Assembly (NCBI GenBank): GCA_020630335.1
Contig: JAHDBN010000011.1
Coordinates: 1 to 64,000, forward strand
Length of the DNA stretch: 64,000 nucleotides
Reading direction: 5' to 3'
From: Bacteriovoracaceae bacterium
Lineage (GTDB): Bacteria > Bdellovibrionota > Bacteriovoracia > Bacteriovoracales > Bacteriovoracaceae
The position numbers and the translations under genes were made by a program. Positions 27,676 to 36,236 of the stretch are shown here, in pieces; the stretch's first letter is position 1, and every line of letters starts with the position of its first letter. The notes beneath the pieces were generated by a model. The model saw nothing but the letters and a program-made list of their open reading frames with translations. It was not told the origin of the DNA and made no database searches.

Positions 27676-27966
27676 CTAATCCTTCAAGGATACACTGCAA
27701 CTTGGACAATTTGTAAAACTATCAGTCATCATAAAATCAGATTTATTACAAGCAGGACAATTATAACTAAAATTCTTAGTATAAATATACAAAAGAATTA
27801 TTGATACTATAAGAAAGAGCTCATGAACAGTAGTTCTTCTTAGTTCAAAATAAGTTAAGCAGTGCAAAAAAAACAAAAAACTTAATAAGCAAAGAACAAT
27901 TCCTTTAAATCTATGTCTTAATCTTTTTGAATGTTCTATTTTAATTTCTTCTAGATTTAAATCCAT
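27676..27966 (-). CDS. Small membrane protein with C-terminal zinc ribbon
   Basis: A 96-aa protein with two hydrophobic stretches (VLCLLSFLFFLHCLTYF and FLIVSIILLYIYT) and a C-terminal CPACNKSD-x8-CPSC pattern, a likely four-cysteine zinc ribbon on the cytoplasmic side. It follows glmS by 3 bp. No family recognised. Confidence 0.7.
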   Translation of the reverse strand: MDLNLEEIKIEHSKRLRHRFKGIVLCLLSFLFFLHCLTYFELRRTTVHELFLIVSIILLYIYTKNFSYNCPACNKSDFMMTDSFTNCPSCSVSLKD

Positions 27967-27969
27967 AGC

Positions 27970-29763
27970 TTACTCTACAGTAACAGACTTCGCTAAATTT
28001 CTAGGCTTATCAATATCAGTACCCTTCTCTCTAGCAATATAATAAGAAAGAAGCTGCATAACAACGTTTACATAAATAGGAGAAAAATATTCAAATCCTT
28101 CAAAATTTAACGGAATAAACCAATCCGCAAGTTCTTCTAAATTATCATGCTCTTCAGGTCCAACAATTAAGATCTTTCCTTTTCTCGCTTTGATTTCTTC
28201 TATATTTGATAATGTTTTCTCATACAACTCAGGCCCAACAAGACAAATACTCACCATCTCTTCATCAATTAATGCTATTGGCCCATGCTTAAGTTCACCT
28301 GCCGCATAACCTTCTGCGTGCACATAAGCAATCTCTTTAAGTTTGAGTGCGCCTTCAAGAGCAATAGGAAAATACTTATTTCTTCCAGTAAAAATAAAAC
28401 CTTTATAAGAATGAATACTATTTGCTATTTTTTTTATTAATTCTGGAGCATCGAGAATACCTTGAACTCTATTTTTGAGAACTTCTAATTCTTTTTCAAA
28501 TTCTTTTGCTGGATTTTTCCCTTGAAATAATCTCATCAGAAAATGCCCAACAATAACTTGCATCGTAAATGCTTTTGTACTTGCAACTCCAATTTCTTGG
28601 CCGGCATGAATCATCATATTTTCATCACATAATCGATTCAAGGTTGAATCTTTTACATTTAAAATTGAGCCTAATTTTAATCCAAGTTCTTTGCATAACT
28701 CAGTACAAGCAATCGTATCTGCAGTTTCACCTGACTGAGAAATAAAAAGCCCCATGTCTTTATTCGTTAAATATGGTTTTCTATATCTAAACTCACTAGC
28801 TAGCTCTACATTCACTTTTTTCTTAAGTTCTGTTTCAAACATATTCCTCATGCAAAGTCCTGCATGCCAAGCTGTCCCACAACCGATGATATTAATTGTT
28901 TCAATGTCTTCTAGTTTTATATTTTTTAACTCTTGATATTCTGTTTCATAAATCTTTGCGATATTATTTATAAGTTTTGGCTGCTCATAAATCTCTTTGA
29001 GCATAAAATGATCAAAACCTTCTTTCGTTTCAACTTTCAAATCTTTTCTACTTTTATCTGATTGATAGTTCTCGCTTGGATTTCCTTCAATATCAAAAAA
29101 TTCAACTCTTTTATTTTCCTTGGATAAAAAGCAAAGAATTTCTTCTCCTGGGAAAAATATATTTTCAACAAAACCAATCAAAGCGTAAGGATCTGAAGAA
29201 GCAAAAAGTTGATCACCTGAATCATTCTTACCACAAACTAAAGGAGCAGATCTTTTAATAGCGTAAATATTATCTTCATCTCTAGGAAGAATTACGAAAG
29301 AAGAGTTACCTGTAACTTGAGAAAATGTTTTTAGTACTGCAGATTTTATATTTTTTTCAGCTTTAAAGTTTTTAGTAAGAAGAACTAAAAACACCTCTGA
29401 GTCAGTTTGAGAATGAAAAACTTCACCTTGCTCTTTAAGTTCTTTTTTTAACTCAAAAGCATTTTCAATGATTCCATTATGAACAACAGAAAATAAGTCA
29501 TTACCATGGGGATGAGCATTAATATCATTAACTTCTCCATGTGTTGCCCATCTGGTATGGCCTACTACTGCATTGGCCTTAATCTCACTTACTAAAGATT
29601 CTAAATTAGTAAGCTTCCCTTCTTTTTTTACAACCTTTAAATCTGAATTTTCCTTATAAGAAATTCCTGCTGAATCATAACCTCTATATTCTAGACGACT
29701 AAGACCTTCTAGAACTTTAGAGACACCATTTTCATTACCAATGTATCCAACTATTCCACACAT
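27970..29763 (-). CDS. glmS: Glutamine-fructose-6-phosphate aminotransferase
   Basis: A 597-aa protein with catalytic Cys2 in MCGIVGYIG, HTRWATHG, and two SIS domains in the C-terminal half (IIGCGTAWHAG, SQSGETADT, FTGRNKYFPIALEGALKLKEI). It makes glucosamine-6-phosphate for peptidoglycan and LPS. It is 3 bp downstream of glmU, a pairing that ties the first and last soluble steps to UDP-GlcNAc. No glmS-ribozyme-like leader is possible at this spacing. Confidence 0.98.
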   Translation of the reverse strand: MCGIVGYIGNENGVSKVLEGLSRLEYRGYDSAGISYKENSDLKVVKKEGKLTNLESLVSEIKANAVVGHTRWATHGEVNDINAHPHGNDLFSVVHNGIIENAFELKKELKEQGEVFHSQTDSEVFLVLLTKNFKAEKNIKSAVLKTFSQVTGNSSFVILPRDEDNIYAIKRSAPLVCGKNDSGDQLFASSDPYALIGFVENIFFPGEEILCFLSKENKRVEFFDIEGNPSENYQSDKSRKDLKVETKEGFDHFMLKEIYEQPKLINNIAKIYETEYQELKNIKLEDIETINIIGCGTAWHAGLCMRNMFETELKKKVNVELASEFRYRKPYLTNKDMGLFISQSGETADTIACTELCKELGLKLGSILNVKDSTLNRLCDENMMIHAGQEIGVASTKAFTMQVIVGHFLMRLFQGKNPAKEFEKELEVLKNRVQGILDAPELIKKIANSIHSYKGFIFTGRNKYFPIALEGALKLKEIAYVHAEGYAAGELKHGPIALIDEEMVSICLVGPELYEKTLSNIEEIKARKGKILIVGPEEHDNLEELADWFIPLNFEGFEYFSPIYVNVVMQLLSYYIAREKGTDIDKPRNLAKSVTVE

Positions 29764-29766
29764 ATT

Positions 29767-31152
29767 TTACTTCTTTTTTAAAAACTGTTTTGCTTTATCT
29801 TCTTTAGTTACTTGCTTAGACCTTGCAATCGCAAAATCTCCTTCTTTCATATTTTTAGTAATTGTTGAGCCTGCCGCTACAAAACAATTATCTCCCAATT
29901 CAATAGGAGCAATCATCTGACAATCTGAACCAATAAAGCAGTTATCTCCAATTATTGTTTTGTGCTTATTAATGCCATCATAATTACATGTAATAAACCC
30001 ACAGCCTATATTAGCATCTTTCCCTATTTCAGCATCTCCTACATAACTTAAATGAGAAACTTTTGAACCTTCTTTTAAAACAGATTTTTTAACTTCAACA
30101 AAGTTTCCAACTTTTGTTTTTGCATGTAAGTCGGCTCCAGGACGCAGTCTAGCAAATGGTCCTATAGAGGCATTTCCGCCTACTTTTGCATCTTCAAGAT
30201 AAGAATAAGCTTTAATAGAAGTACCCGTTGCAATCTCTACATCTTTTAAAATTGCACCCATTTCTATTTCAACATTTTCTTTAATATCTACTCTGCCTTG
30301 AATTTTTACGTTTGGTCCAATTACTGAACCTGATCCAATGTGAACAGTATCATCAATATAAACAGTATCAGGTGCCTCAAAAAAGACACCTTTGTTTTGT
30401 AACTCTAAAACTTTTCTTTTTTGCAAAATTTTTCTAGCTTCTTCTAATTGTGACGCATCATTTACTCCAAGAAAAATTGATTCATCTTTATAAGTAATTG
30501 CTTCTACTTTCTCATTTTCTTTGAATAAATCTGTAAGGTAGAATTCTCCAGCTGCGTTTTGATTATCAAGATTTTTAAGATGTTTTTTTAAATACTCAGT
30601 TTTAAAAAGATACACACCAGAATTTACTTCTTTAATATCTCTTTGTTGTCCTTCACAATCTTTTTCTTCAATAATTGTTAAACCTTTATCGAATTTTTTA
30701 ATTCTTCCATAGCCCTTAGGATTTTTAGCTATAAAACTTAAAACTAAAGCATCGCTTTCATCTATTTTAGAAAAAAGTGTTTCAAAAACTTCTTTTGTTA
30801 GCAAAGGAGTATCTGCACAAGTCACTAAGATATAATCCATCTCTAAGGATTGAGGAAAATCATTTATAAAGCATTGCAGGGCATGGCCTGTTCCATTTTG
30901 TTCATCTTGAGTAGTAAAGATAATTTTTTTATCTGAGTATTTTGATCCGACATATTCTTTAATTTCTGCTTTTTTATGCCCTAAAACAAGTCCGGTTTTA
31001 AAATTACATTTATCTAACAAAGATAGCGGCTTCAAGACAAAATCCAAAAGAGTTTCACCTAATATTGGTGCTAAAGCTTTAGGAACAGGGAGCTTTAACC
31101 TCGTTCCTTTTCCTGCTGCTAGAATTGCTATTGCACATTGCTTTTTAGTCAT
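29767..31152 (-). CDS. glmU: Bifunctional UDP-GlcNAc pyrophosphorylase / glucosamine-1-phosphate acetyltransferase
   Basis: A 461-aa protein. The N-terminal nucleotidyltransferase has LAAGKGTRL and the C-terminal half is a left-handed beta-helix of hexapeptide repeats (for example IGSGSVIGPNVKI and GFITCNYDG). It acetylates GlcN-1-P and adds UMP to give UDP-GlcNAc. It is the first gene of the run extending to the ppx-like gene, with a 150-bp intergenic region upstream shared divergently with lon. Confidence 0.97.
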   Translation of the reverse strand: MTKKQCAIAILAAGKGTRLKLPVPKALAPILGETLLDFVLKPLSLLDKCNFKTGLVLGHKKAEIKEYVGSKYSDKKIIFTTQDEQNGTGHALQCFINDFPQSLEMDYILVTCADTPLLTKEVFETLFSKIDESDALVLSFIAKNPKGYGRIKKFDKGLTIIEEKDCEGQQRDIKEVNSGVYLFKTEYLKKHLKNLDNQNAAGEFYLTDLFKENEKVEAITYKDESIFLGVNDASQLEEARKILQKRKVLELQNKGVFFEAPDTVYIDDTVHIGSGSVIGPNVKIQGRVDIKENVEIEMGAILKDVEIATGTSIKAYSYLEDAKVGGNASIGPFARLRPGADLHAKTKVGNFVEVKKSVLKEGSKVSHLSYVGDAEIGKDANIGCGFITCNYDGINKHKTIIGDNCFIGSDCQMIAPIELGDNCFVAAGSTITKNMKEGDFAIARSKQVTKEDKAKQFLKKK

Positions 31153-31303
31153 TTAAACCTCTAAATCGCTTTTTATCCTATAATTCTACTAAAAATCTCA
31201 AGATTTAGTAAGGTAAAAAACCTTCAAGCTTCTTTTGTTAAAACCGATTAGTAAGAATATGAGTAATGTGAATGACATTTTAACAGTTAAAGCGAGTTCT
31301 TAA

Positions 31304-33658
31304 ATGATAGGTGTAAATAGCAAAAGAACAGTTAATGAATTACCTCTTTTACCAATGAGAGATATTGTAGTTTATCCATTTATGATTCTTCCCTTATTTG
31401 TAGGAAGAGAATCATCCATAAAGGCAGTTGAAGAATCAATTAATAATTTTGATCGTTTGATTCTTTTATCTTGTCAGAAAGATCTTCATTCTGAAGCTCC
31501 TACTCCAACAGATATTTTTGATGTTGGAACTGTGGCCATGATAATGAGAATGAGAAATTTGCCAGATGGAAGAATTAAAATTCTTATACAAGGAATAAGA
31601 AAAGCAAAAATTACAAGCTTTAAATCAACAAGGCCTTTTCATTTTGTTGAAATTCAAGAAATAAAGGATGCTCAAGCACCGAAAGATAATTTAGAGGCTA
31701 TTGATATTTTATCTGGAGTGAAGGCGAAACTAGAAAAACTTGTTCAAGCCTCTAATCAAATAAGCCCTGATATTTTAATGATTTTAGAAGATATAGAAGA
31801 GCCAAATCGACTTGCAGATTTAATCGCTTCAAATTTAAATCTAAACATTAAAGATTCTCAAATAATTTTAGAAACAACAGATCCAATTGCTCGCTTGCGA
31901 TATATTGATGAAATTCTAAAAAATGAAGTTGATATACTTAACAGTATTGAAAACCATGATAAAGGGCAAACAAAATTTAAGTCCAATCCTTTCATAAGTG
32001 ATGAATTTAATGAAACTGAAGACATGGACGAATTTGAAGAGATCGAACAAAAAATTGCTAACGCTAAGTTACCTTCCAATGTTGAAAAGGAAGCTGTTAA
32101 AAATTTAAATCGATTAAAAAAAATGCATCAAGAATCATCTGAGTCTAATATTATTAGAACCTATCTTGATTGGGTTCTAGATGTTCCATGGAGTAAAAAA
32201 TCTGAAGAGAATTTAGATTTAGTCAAAGCAAAAGAAATATTAGATCAAGATCATTTTGATTTAGAAGATGTAAAAGAAAGAGTTTTAGAGCACTTAGCTG
32301 TTAGATCTTTAAAAGAAGATGCAAATAAATCTCCTATTCTATGTCTTTCTGGTCCTCCTGGAGTTGGTAAAACCTCTCTTGGAAAATCTATCGCAAGGTC
32401 TATGGGAAGAGAATTCGTTAGAATTAGTCTTGGCGGCGTTAAAGATGAATCAGAAATTAGAGGACATAGAAGAACTTATGTAGGAGCGATGCCAGGAAAA
32501 TTAATCCAAGCGATGAAACAAGCAGGTACGATGAACCCTCTCGTTTTATTAGATGAGATTGATAAAGTTGGAGCAGATCAAAAAGGTGATCCTGCCTCTG
32601 CATTACTAGAAGTTTTAGATCCTGAACAAAACAATTCTTTTAAGGATCATTATTTAAATATGCCTTATGATCTTTCAAATGTTCTTTTTCTTGCTACTGC
32701 TAATTACCTAGAAAATATTCCTGGTCCATTAAGAGACAGAATGGAAATCATTAATTTGTCTGGTTATTCACAAGAAGAAAAACTAGAAATTTCAAAAAAA
32801 TATTTAATTCCTAAACAAATTGAGAATAATGGGATTAATGGAAACGATGTAGAGTTTACAGACTTTGCTATTCTGAAAATCATTAAAGGGTATACTCGAG
32901 AAGCAGGGCTTAGAAATCTGGAAAGAAAAATTGGCTCTGTTTGCAGAAAAATTGCCAAGAAAAAAGCTCTTGGAGAATTAACTGAAAAAATGATTTTGAA
33001 TCCAAGTCTTATTGAAAAGTTACTTGGAGTTTCGTCTTACTCTCAAGATGAACTTAAGAAAATTGATGAGGTTGGAATTTCTACCGGATTAGCTTGGACT
33101 TCAGTTGGTGGTGAAATATTAGAGATAGAAACTAGCATGATGCCAGGACAAGGATTTACCTTAACAGGAAAACTTGGAGAGGTAATGAAAGAGTCTGCTC
33201 AAACAGCTTTTGGATTCATTAGAAGTAATGCTGGATTATTTGGAATTGATAATCAAGTTTTTAAAGACTATGAGTTTCATATTCATCTTCCCGCAGGAGC
33301 AATTCCAAAAGATGGCCCAAGTGCAGGTATTACTCTCGCTACGGCTCTGATTTCTTTGCTGACAAATTCTTATGTTTCCAAAGATATTGCTATGACTGGA
33401 GAAATTACTCTTAGTGGAAAAGTTTTACCTGTTGGCGGTATCAAAGAGAAATGTCTCGCTGCAATGAGGCATGGAATAGAAACAATTATTATTCCATGGA
33501 AAAATCAAAAAGATCTTGAAGAAATTCCAAAGCATTATAGAGAAAAAATTCATTTTGTTCCCGTTAAAAATATTTTTGAAGTTCTAAGTGTTGCGATTAT
33601 TGATTGGGAGAAAAAAGAATCTGATAGTAAGTCTAAGAACTATAGAAAAAGTGCATAA
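31304..33658 (+). CDS. lon: ATP-dependent protease Lon
   Basis: A 784-aa protein with an N-terminal LON domain (LPLLPMRDIVVYPFMILPL), AAA domain with Walker A GPPGVGKTS and LLDEIDKVG, and the C-terminal serine-lysine protease with KDGPSAG (catalytic Ser) and GGIKEK (catalytic Lys). It degrades misfolded and regulatory proteins. Only a weak ribosome site precedes the ATG. I saw no clear sigma-32-type heat-shock promoter in the 150-bp upstream gap, which it shares divergently with glmU. Confidence 0.98.
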   Translation: MIGVNSKRTVNELPLLPMRDIVVYPFMILPLFVGRESSIKAVEESINNFDRLILLSCQKDLHSEAPTPTDIFDVGTVAMIMRMRNLPDGRIKILIQGIRKAKITSFKSTRPFHFVEIQEIKDAQAPKDNLEAIDILSGVKAKLEKLVQASNQISPDILMILEDIEEPNRLADLIASNLNLNIKDSQIILETTDPIARLRYIDEILKNEVDILNSIENHDKGQTKFKSNPFISDEFNETEDMDEFEEIEQKIANAKLPSNVEKEAVKNLNRLKKMHQESSESNIIRTYLDWVLDVPWSKKSEENLDLVKAKEILDQDHFDLEDVKERVLEHLAVRSLKEDANKSPILCLSGPPGVGKTSLGKSIARSMGREFVRISLGGVKDESEIRGHRRTYVGAMPGKLIQAMKQAGTMNPLVLLDEIDKVGADQKGDPASALLEVLDPEQNNSFKDHYLNMPYDLSNVLFLATANYLENIPGPLRDRMEIINLSGYSQEEKLEISKKYLIPKQIENNGINGNDVEFTDFAILKIIKGYTREAGLRNLERKIGSVCRKIAKKKALGELTEKMILNPSLIEKLLGVSSYSQDELKKIDEVGISTGLAWTSVGGEILEIETSMMPGQGFTLTGKLGEVMKESAQTAFGFIRSNAGLFGIDNQVFKDYEFHIHLPAGAIPKDGPSAGITLATALISLLTNSYVSKDIAMTGEITLSGKVLPVGGIKEKCLAAMRHGIETIIIPWKNQKDLEEIPKHYREKIHFVPVKNIFEVLSVAIIDWEKKESDSKSKNYRKSA

Positions 33659-33737
33659 GTTTTAAGAATACCAGAGCATTTAACTCGCAAATCAAGGTAG
33701 TTCTTTTCCTTTTAATTTTTTTCATTTTCCCAAGACA

Positions 33738-33743
33738 TATAAT
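33738..33743 (+). promoter_or_regulatory. -10 element of a probable leaderless transcript
   Basis: A perfect TATAAT ends 7 nt before the ATG at 33751. That is the spacing expected if transcription begins at the start codon. No Shine-Dalgarno sequence lies between. A good -35 is not evident. Confidence 0.5.
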
Positions 33744-33750
33744 CTAATTA

Positions 33751-34128
33751 ATGAATTATCAAAATTTAAATATTCTAGTAGTGGATGATTCTGAGTTTTT
33801 TAGAAATCAAATACGAGGATTATTACAAGCAGAAGGCATTACAAGTAAAGACGATGCTCATGATGCAAAGGAAGCCCTTCTTAAAATTCAATCAAGTGAT
33901 TTCAATCTTCTTTTAGTTGATATGGTCATGCCTAATATGAATGGGATTCAACTAATCAAAGAGATTAGAAAAACATCTAAAGTTAAAATTATAGCAATGT
34001 CTACTTTAGAACTAGATCATATTCAGGTTGACGCTATTAATGCTGGAGCAGATGATTTTATAAAAAAACCTTTAGATCCTAAAGAGCTCATAGCTTCAAT
34101 TAAATTTTTAACAGGAGATAATGAATGA
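33751..34128 (+). CDS. Stand-alone response regulator receiver domain (CheY-like)
   Basis: A 125-aa protein that is a single receiver domain. The acidic pair is VDDSE near residue 12, the phospho-acceptor Asp is in LLVDMVMP, a switch Ser/Thr lies in AMSTLE, and Lys is in IKKPLDP. There is no output domain. Its stop overlaps the start of a membrane-anchored protein (ATGA), which may be the partner. The kinase is not in the window. Confidence 0.9.
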   Translation: MNYQNLNILVVDDSEFFRNQIRGLLQAEGITSKDDAHDAKEALLKIQSSDFNLLLVDMVMPNMNGIQLIKEIRKTSKVKIIAMSTLELDHIQVDAINAGADDFIKKPLDPKELIASIKFLTGDNE

Positions 34129-34520
34129 AAATATACTCAAAAAGATTAAAGTTCTTGATCACTTTTGCATTTTCATTTTTAATTCTTTCTATTCCGATTA
34201 ATCAAGAACGACTATTTGATACAATTCACAATCTCTTACCTCAGATGATTAGCTCCACAAGAGAATATGCCTCTCAGGCCGCTGATAAAATTAAAAAAGT
34301 GCAAGAAAACCGAGAACAAGAAATGGTTCAAGATCAATTTGTTAAGATTCCTAAAGAAGAATATAAATCCATAAAGAAACTTAAAGAAAAGTTAAAACAA
34401 AAAATTAATGAAGTAGCTAAGAAGGAACGTCCTTTAAAGCTTCCAGTAACAAAAAAAGAAACTGTAAGTAAGAAAGCTCCTTCTTCAGAAGTCTTTGATA
34501 GTTACGACTTCCGTGAGTAA
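34125..34520 (+). CDS. Membrane-anchored charged protein coupled to the receiver gene
   Basis: A 131-aa protein with one N-terminal hydrophobic segment (FLITFAFSFLILSIPI) and a Lys/Glu-rich coiled-coil tail (KIKKVQENREQEM and a run of KLKEKLKQK). It overlaps the receiver gene by 4 bp and ends 5 bp from the convergent small secreted gene. Function unknown; translational coupling suggests it acts with the receiver. Confidence 0.6.
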   Translation: MKIYSKRLKFLITFAFSFLILSIPINQERLFDTIHNLLPQMISSTREYASQAADKIKKVQENREQEMVQDQFVKIPKEEYKSIKKLKEKLKQKINEVAKKERPLKLPVTKKETVSKKAPSSEVFDSYDFRE

Positions 34521-34524
34521 CTAT

Positions 34525-34728
34525 TTATGCATCAGCTGCTGAATCAGCAGGAGCCTCTGCAACAGGAGCAATATCCTTCTGCTTATCAATTTGTTCTCTT
34601 TTAGTTTCACTTCCTGATAAATCAAAGCGATTATTATCATAAATGCAATGATCTGAATTTTCTCCCATTTCACCTGCAAATAAAGTACATCCTAGAACAA
34701 TTGTTAAAATTGTTAATAATTTAGTCAT
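34525..34728 (-). CDS. Small secreted peptide of unknown function
   Basis: A 67-aa product with a signal peptide ending near FAG, a middle with one Cys and several charged residues, and an Ala/Pro/Asp-rich tail (APVAEAPADSAADA). A good ribosome site AGGAG stands 7 nt before the ATG. No family recognised. Confidence 0.6.
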   Translation of the reverse strand: MTKLLTILTIVLGCTLFAGEMGENSDHCIYDNNRFDLSGSETKREQIDKQKDIAPVAEAPADSAADA

Positions 34729-34752
34729 ATCTTTCTCCTAAAAAGAGTTTTA

Positions 34753-34769
34753 CTTATAGACACTATAAG
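34753..34769 (-). promoter_or_regulatory. Perfect hairpin in the leader of the small secreted gene
   Basis: CTTATAG and CTATAAG form a perfect 7-bp hairpin with a 3-nt loop, 25-40 nt upstream of the ATG at 34728. It could be an operator or an mRNA leader structure. No terminator U-tract is visible. Confidence 0.3.
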
Positions 34770-34889
34770 CAAGTGACATGCCAAATATTTAGTCGGAATA
34801 TTAATGTGATATTAAGTATTTAGAGATGTATTTTTCACTAGATAGATAATTAAATTGATAAGTGCTTAAAACTTAGACAATTTATTATG

Positions 34890-35135
34890 TCTTTGTAACC
34901 ACTCAGGTCAGATTAATATTGGCTTAAACCCTCTATTCCTATGGACGAATAGGAAAGTAAAAAACTTCGTACAAAGAGTATGAACATAAATGCAAGAACC
35001 ATTAACCTTAATTGGGATTTCATCTGCGTGCAGAACCTCCTCACGGTCATTCGACACTTCTTTTTACGCAAAAACAACCAAGGGTTCTTTGTTAATGGGC
35101 TTTTCGCTGCTTTTAACAGCTCTTTAAATTAAGAC
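34890..35135 (+). other. Unexplained, possibly structured intergenic segment with a 50-codon ORF
   Basis: This stretch lies in a 473-bp gap with no annotated gene and looks richer in GC than its flanks. It contains a perfect hairpin TTCCTAT-GGACGA-ATAGGAA (about 34936-34956), and complementary pairs such as AAGAACC with GGTTCTT and CCATTAAC with GTTAATGG. These could form alternative folds. It also holds an ORF from ATG 34980 to TAA 35132 coding 50 aa (MNINARTINLNWDF at the start), but with no ribosome site. It matches none of RNase P, SRP, tmRNA or 6S. It may be a small RNA, a short gene or neither; the 5' and 3' edges are approximate. Confidence 0.35.
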
Positions 35136-35201
35136 TTTTGCCAATTTCTTTTTGGCTAGATAATATAATAAATTAATCAGTATTATCAAAAGGATTTTAT
35201 T

Positions 35202-35678
35202 TTGAAGTTTTTAATTTTATTACTATTAACAAATATAGCTTATTCATCTGAGTCGTTTTCTGATAGAGAATGGATTGGGTATAGACTCGTTTTCCATTCC
35301 ACTCCTGATCAGGTTGCTTTCAAAAGTAATACTAATATCGATTATAAATACTATGGGGATTATAAAGTTGCCCAACAAATTTATACTACTGCTCGATACT
35401 ATGGATATTATCCAAGTAAAGAAGGATTTTTGTTTCGCTTACCTAAGGTTCGTCCATCGCATGAAGAGTTAAATGAATTTATGAAAAAAAACTTCTGTGA
35501 TAGAACTATCAAATTCACCGATACTTTTGTTGATATCAGTAATGAAACATTTAGAACTCCTGAAAAAATATATTTGGAAAAAAATTCATTTAGCATTAGA
35601 GTGTTAATGCGTGATAAAAGAACAGGTCAGCGAAACTGGCTTCAGTACTTATTTGCTGATCGTTGTGATTCGCTGTAG
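35202..35678 (+). CDS. Secreted Tyr-rich protein of unknown function
   Basis: A 158-aa protein with a signal peptide (MKFLILLLLTNIAYS) that starts at a TTG preceded at 8 nt by AAAAGGAT. The mature part is rich in Tyr (YKYYGDYK, RYYGYYPSK), with two cysteines (FCDRT and DRCDS) that may pair. No recognised domain. Confidence 0.6.
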   Translation: MKFLILLLLTNIAYSSESFSDREWIGYRLVFHSTPDQVAFKSNTNIDYKYYGDYKVAQQIYTTARYYGYYPSKEGFLFRLPKVRPSHEELNEFMKKNFCDRTIKFTDTFVDISNETFRTPEKIYLEKNSFSIRVLMRDKRTGQRNWLQYLFADRCDSL

Positions 35679-35754
35679 AGAATATCTTCCTTTGTTAGAG
35701 TAGAGGATTAACAGCTACTATTAGAATTTAGTCAATAATAATTAAAAGTTAAAT

Positions 35755-35889
35755 TTATAGCTTCTTCATTAATATTTTTTTTTGCAAAATTGCTCTACTA
35801 GTAGCTGAAATCTTCTCGAAATCCATTTTTTTAGGTCTGTAACTCTGAATCCGGGAGATGATTTTTGATATAAATCTAGGTAATCTCAT
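35755..35889 (-). CDS. Possible small basic protein in a 330-bp gap
   Basis: A 44-aa ORF (MRLPRFISKII...MKKL) with a plausible ribosome site AAGGA 9 nt before the ATG. The product is strongly basic and helical in appearance. The rest of the 35679-36008 gap shows no gene or clear element. Being short, it may be chance; the ribosome site is the main support. Confidence 0.35.
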   Translation of the reverse strand: MRLPRFISKIISRIQSYRPKKMDFEKISATSRAILQKKILMKKL

Positions 35890-36008
35890 AAGTGGTCGTC
35901 CTTGGTTGTAGATTATTTGTTTTTGCTTAAATGATTTTTACAAACCAAATACGTACGGCTAATTATTTTTATTTAAATATCAACTTATTTGTTAAAGATT
36001 CCAATTTA

Positions 36009-36230
36009 TTAGAAGCTAACTGCCTCACTACCGCTTTTAGATTCTCCACTTGGTGAATCGACTCTATCACTAACTCTGCTTGCCGCTGAAACTTCAGAAC
36101 TAGAACATGAAGTTAATGAAACATCTTCTCCACTAAATTCACCAGTTGTCCCTGATTCAGGGCCACTGGAATTCCCAGAGATTCCATGTAAAGCACACAT
36201 TCCTAATACTAATGCTGACTTAATCATCAT
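36009..36230 (-). CDS. Small secreted Ser/Gly/Glu-rich protein at the end of the Tad operon
   Basis: A 73-aa protein with a short N-terminal hydrophobic segment (IKSALVLGMCALHGI) and a Ser-, Gly- and Glu-rich mature part. It starts 6 bp after the stop of the YD-repeat gene, so it is probably co-transcribed. No family recognised. Confidence 0.55.
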   Translation of the reverse strand: MMIKSALVLGMCALHGISGNSSGPESGTTGEFSGEDVSLTSCSSSEVSAASRVSDRVDSPSGESKSGSEAVSF

Positions 36231-36236
36231 TTATCC

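Noticed and set aside
35070-35100. ACCAAGGGTTC resembling part of 6S RNA
   Set aside because: No matching closing stem or conserved bubble is found; the real 6S candidate is at 44969-45158.
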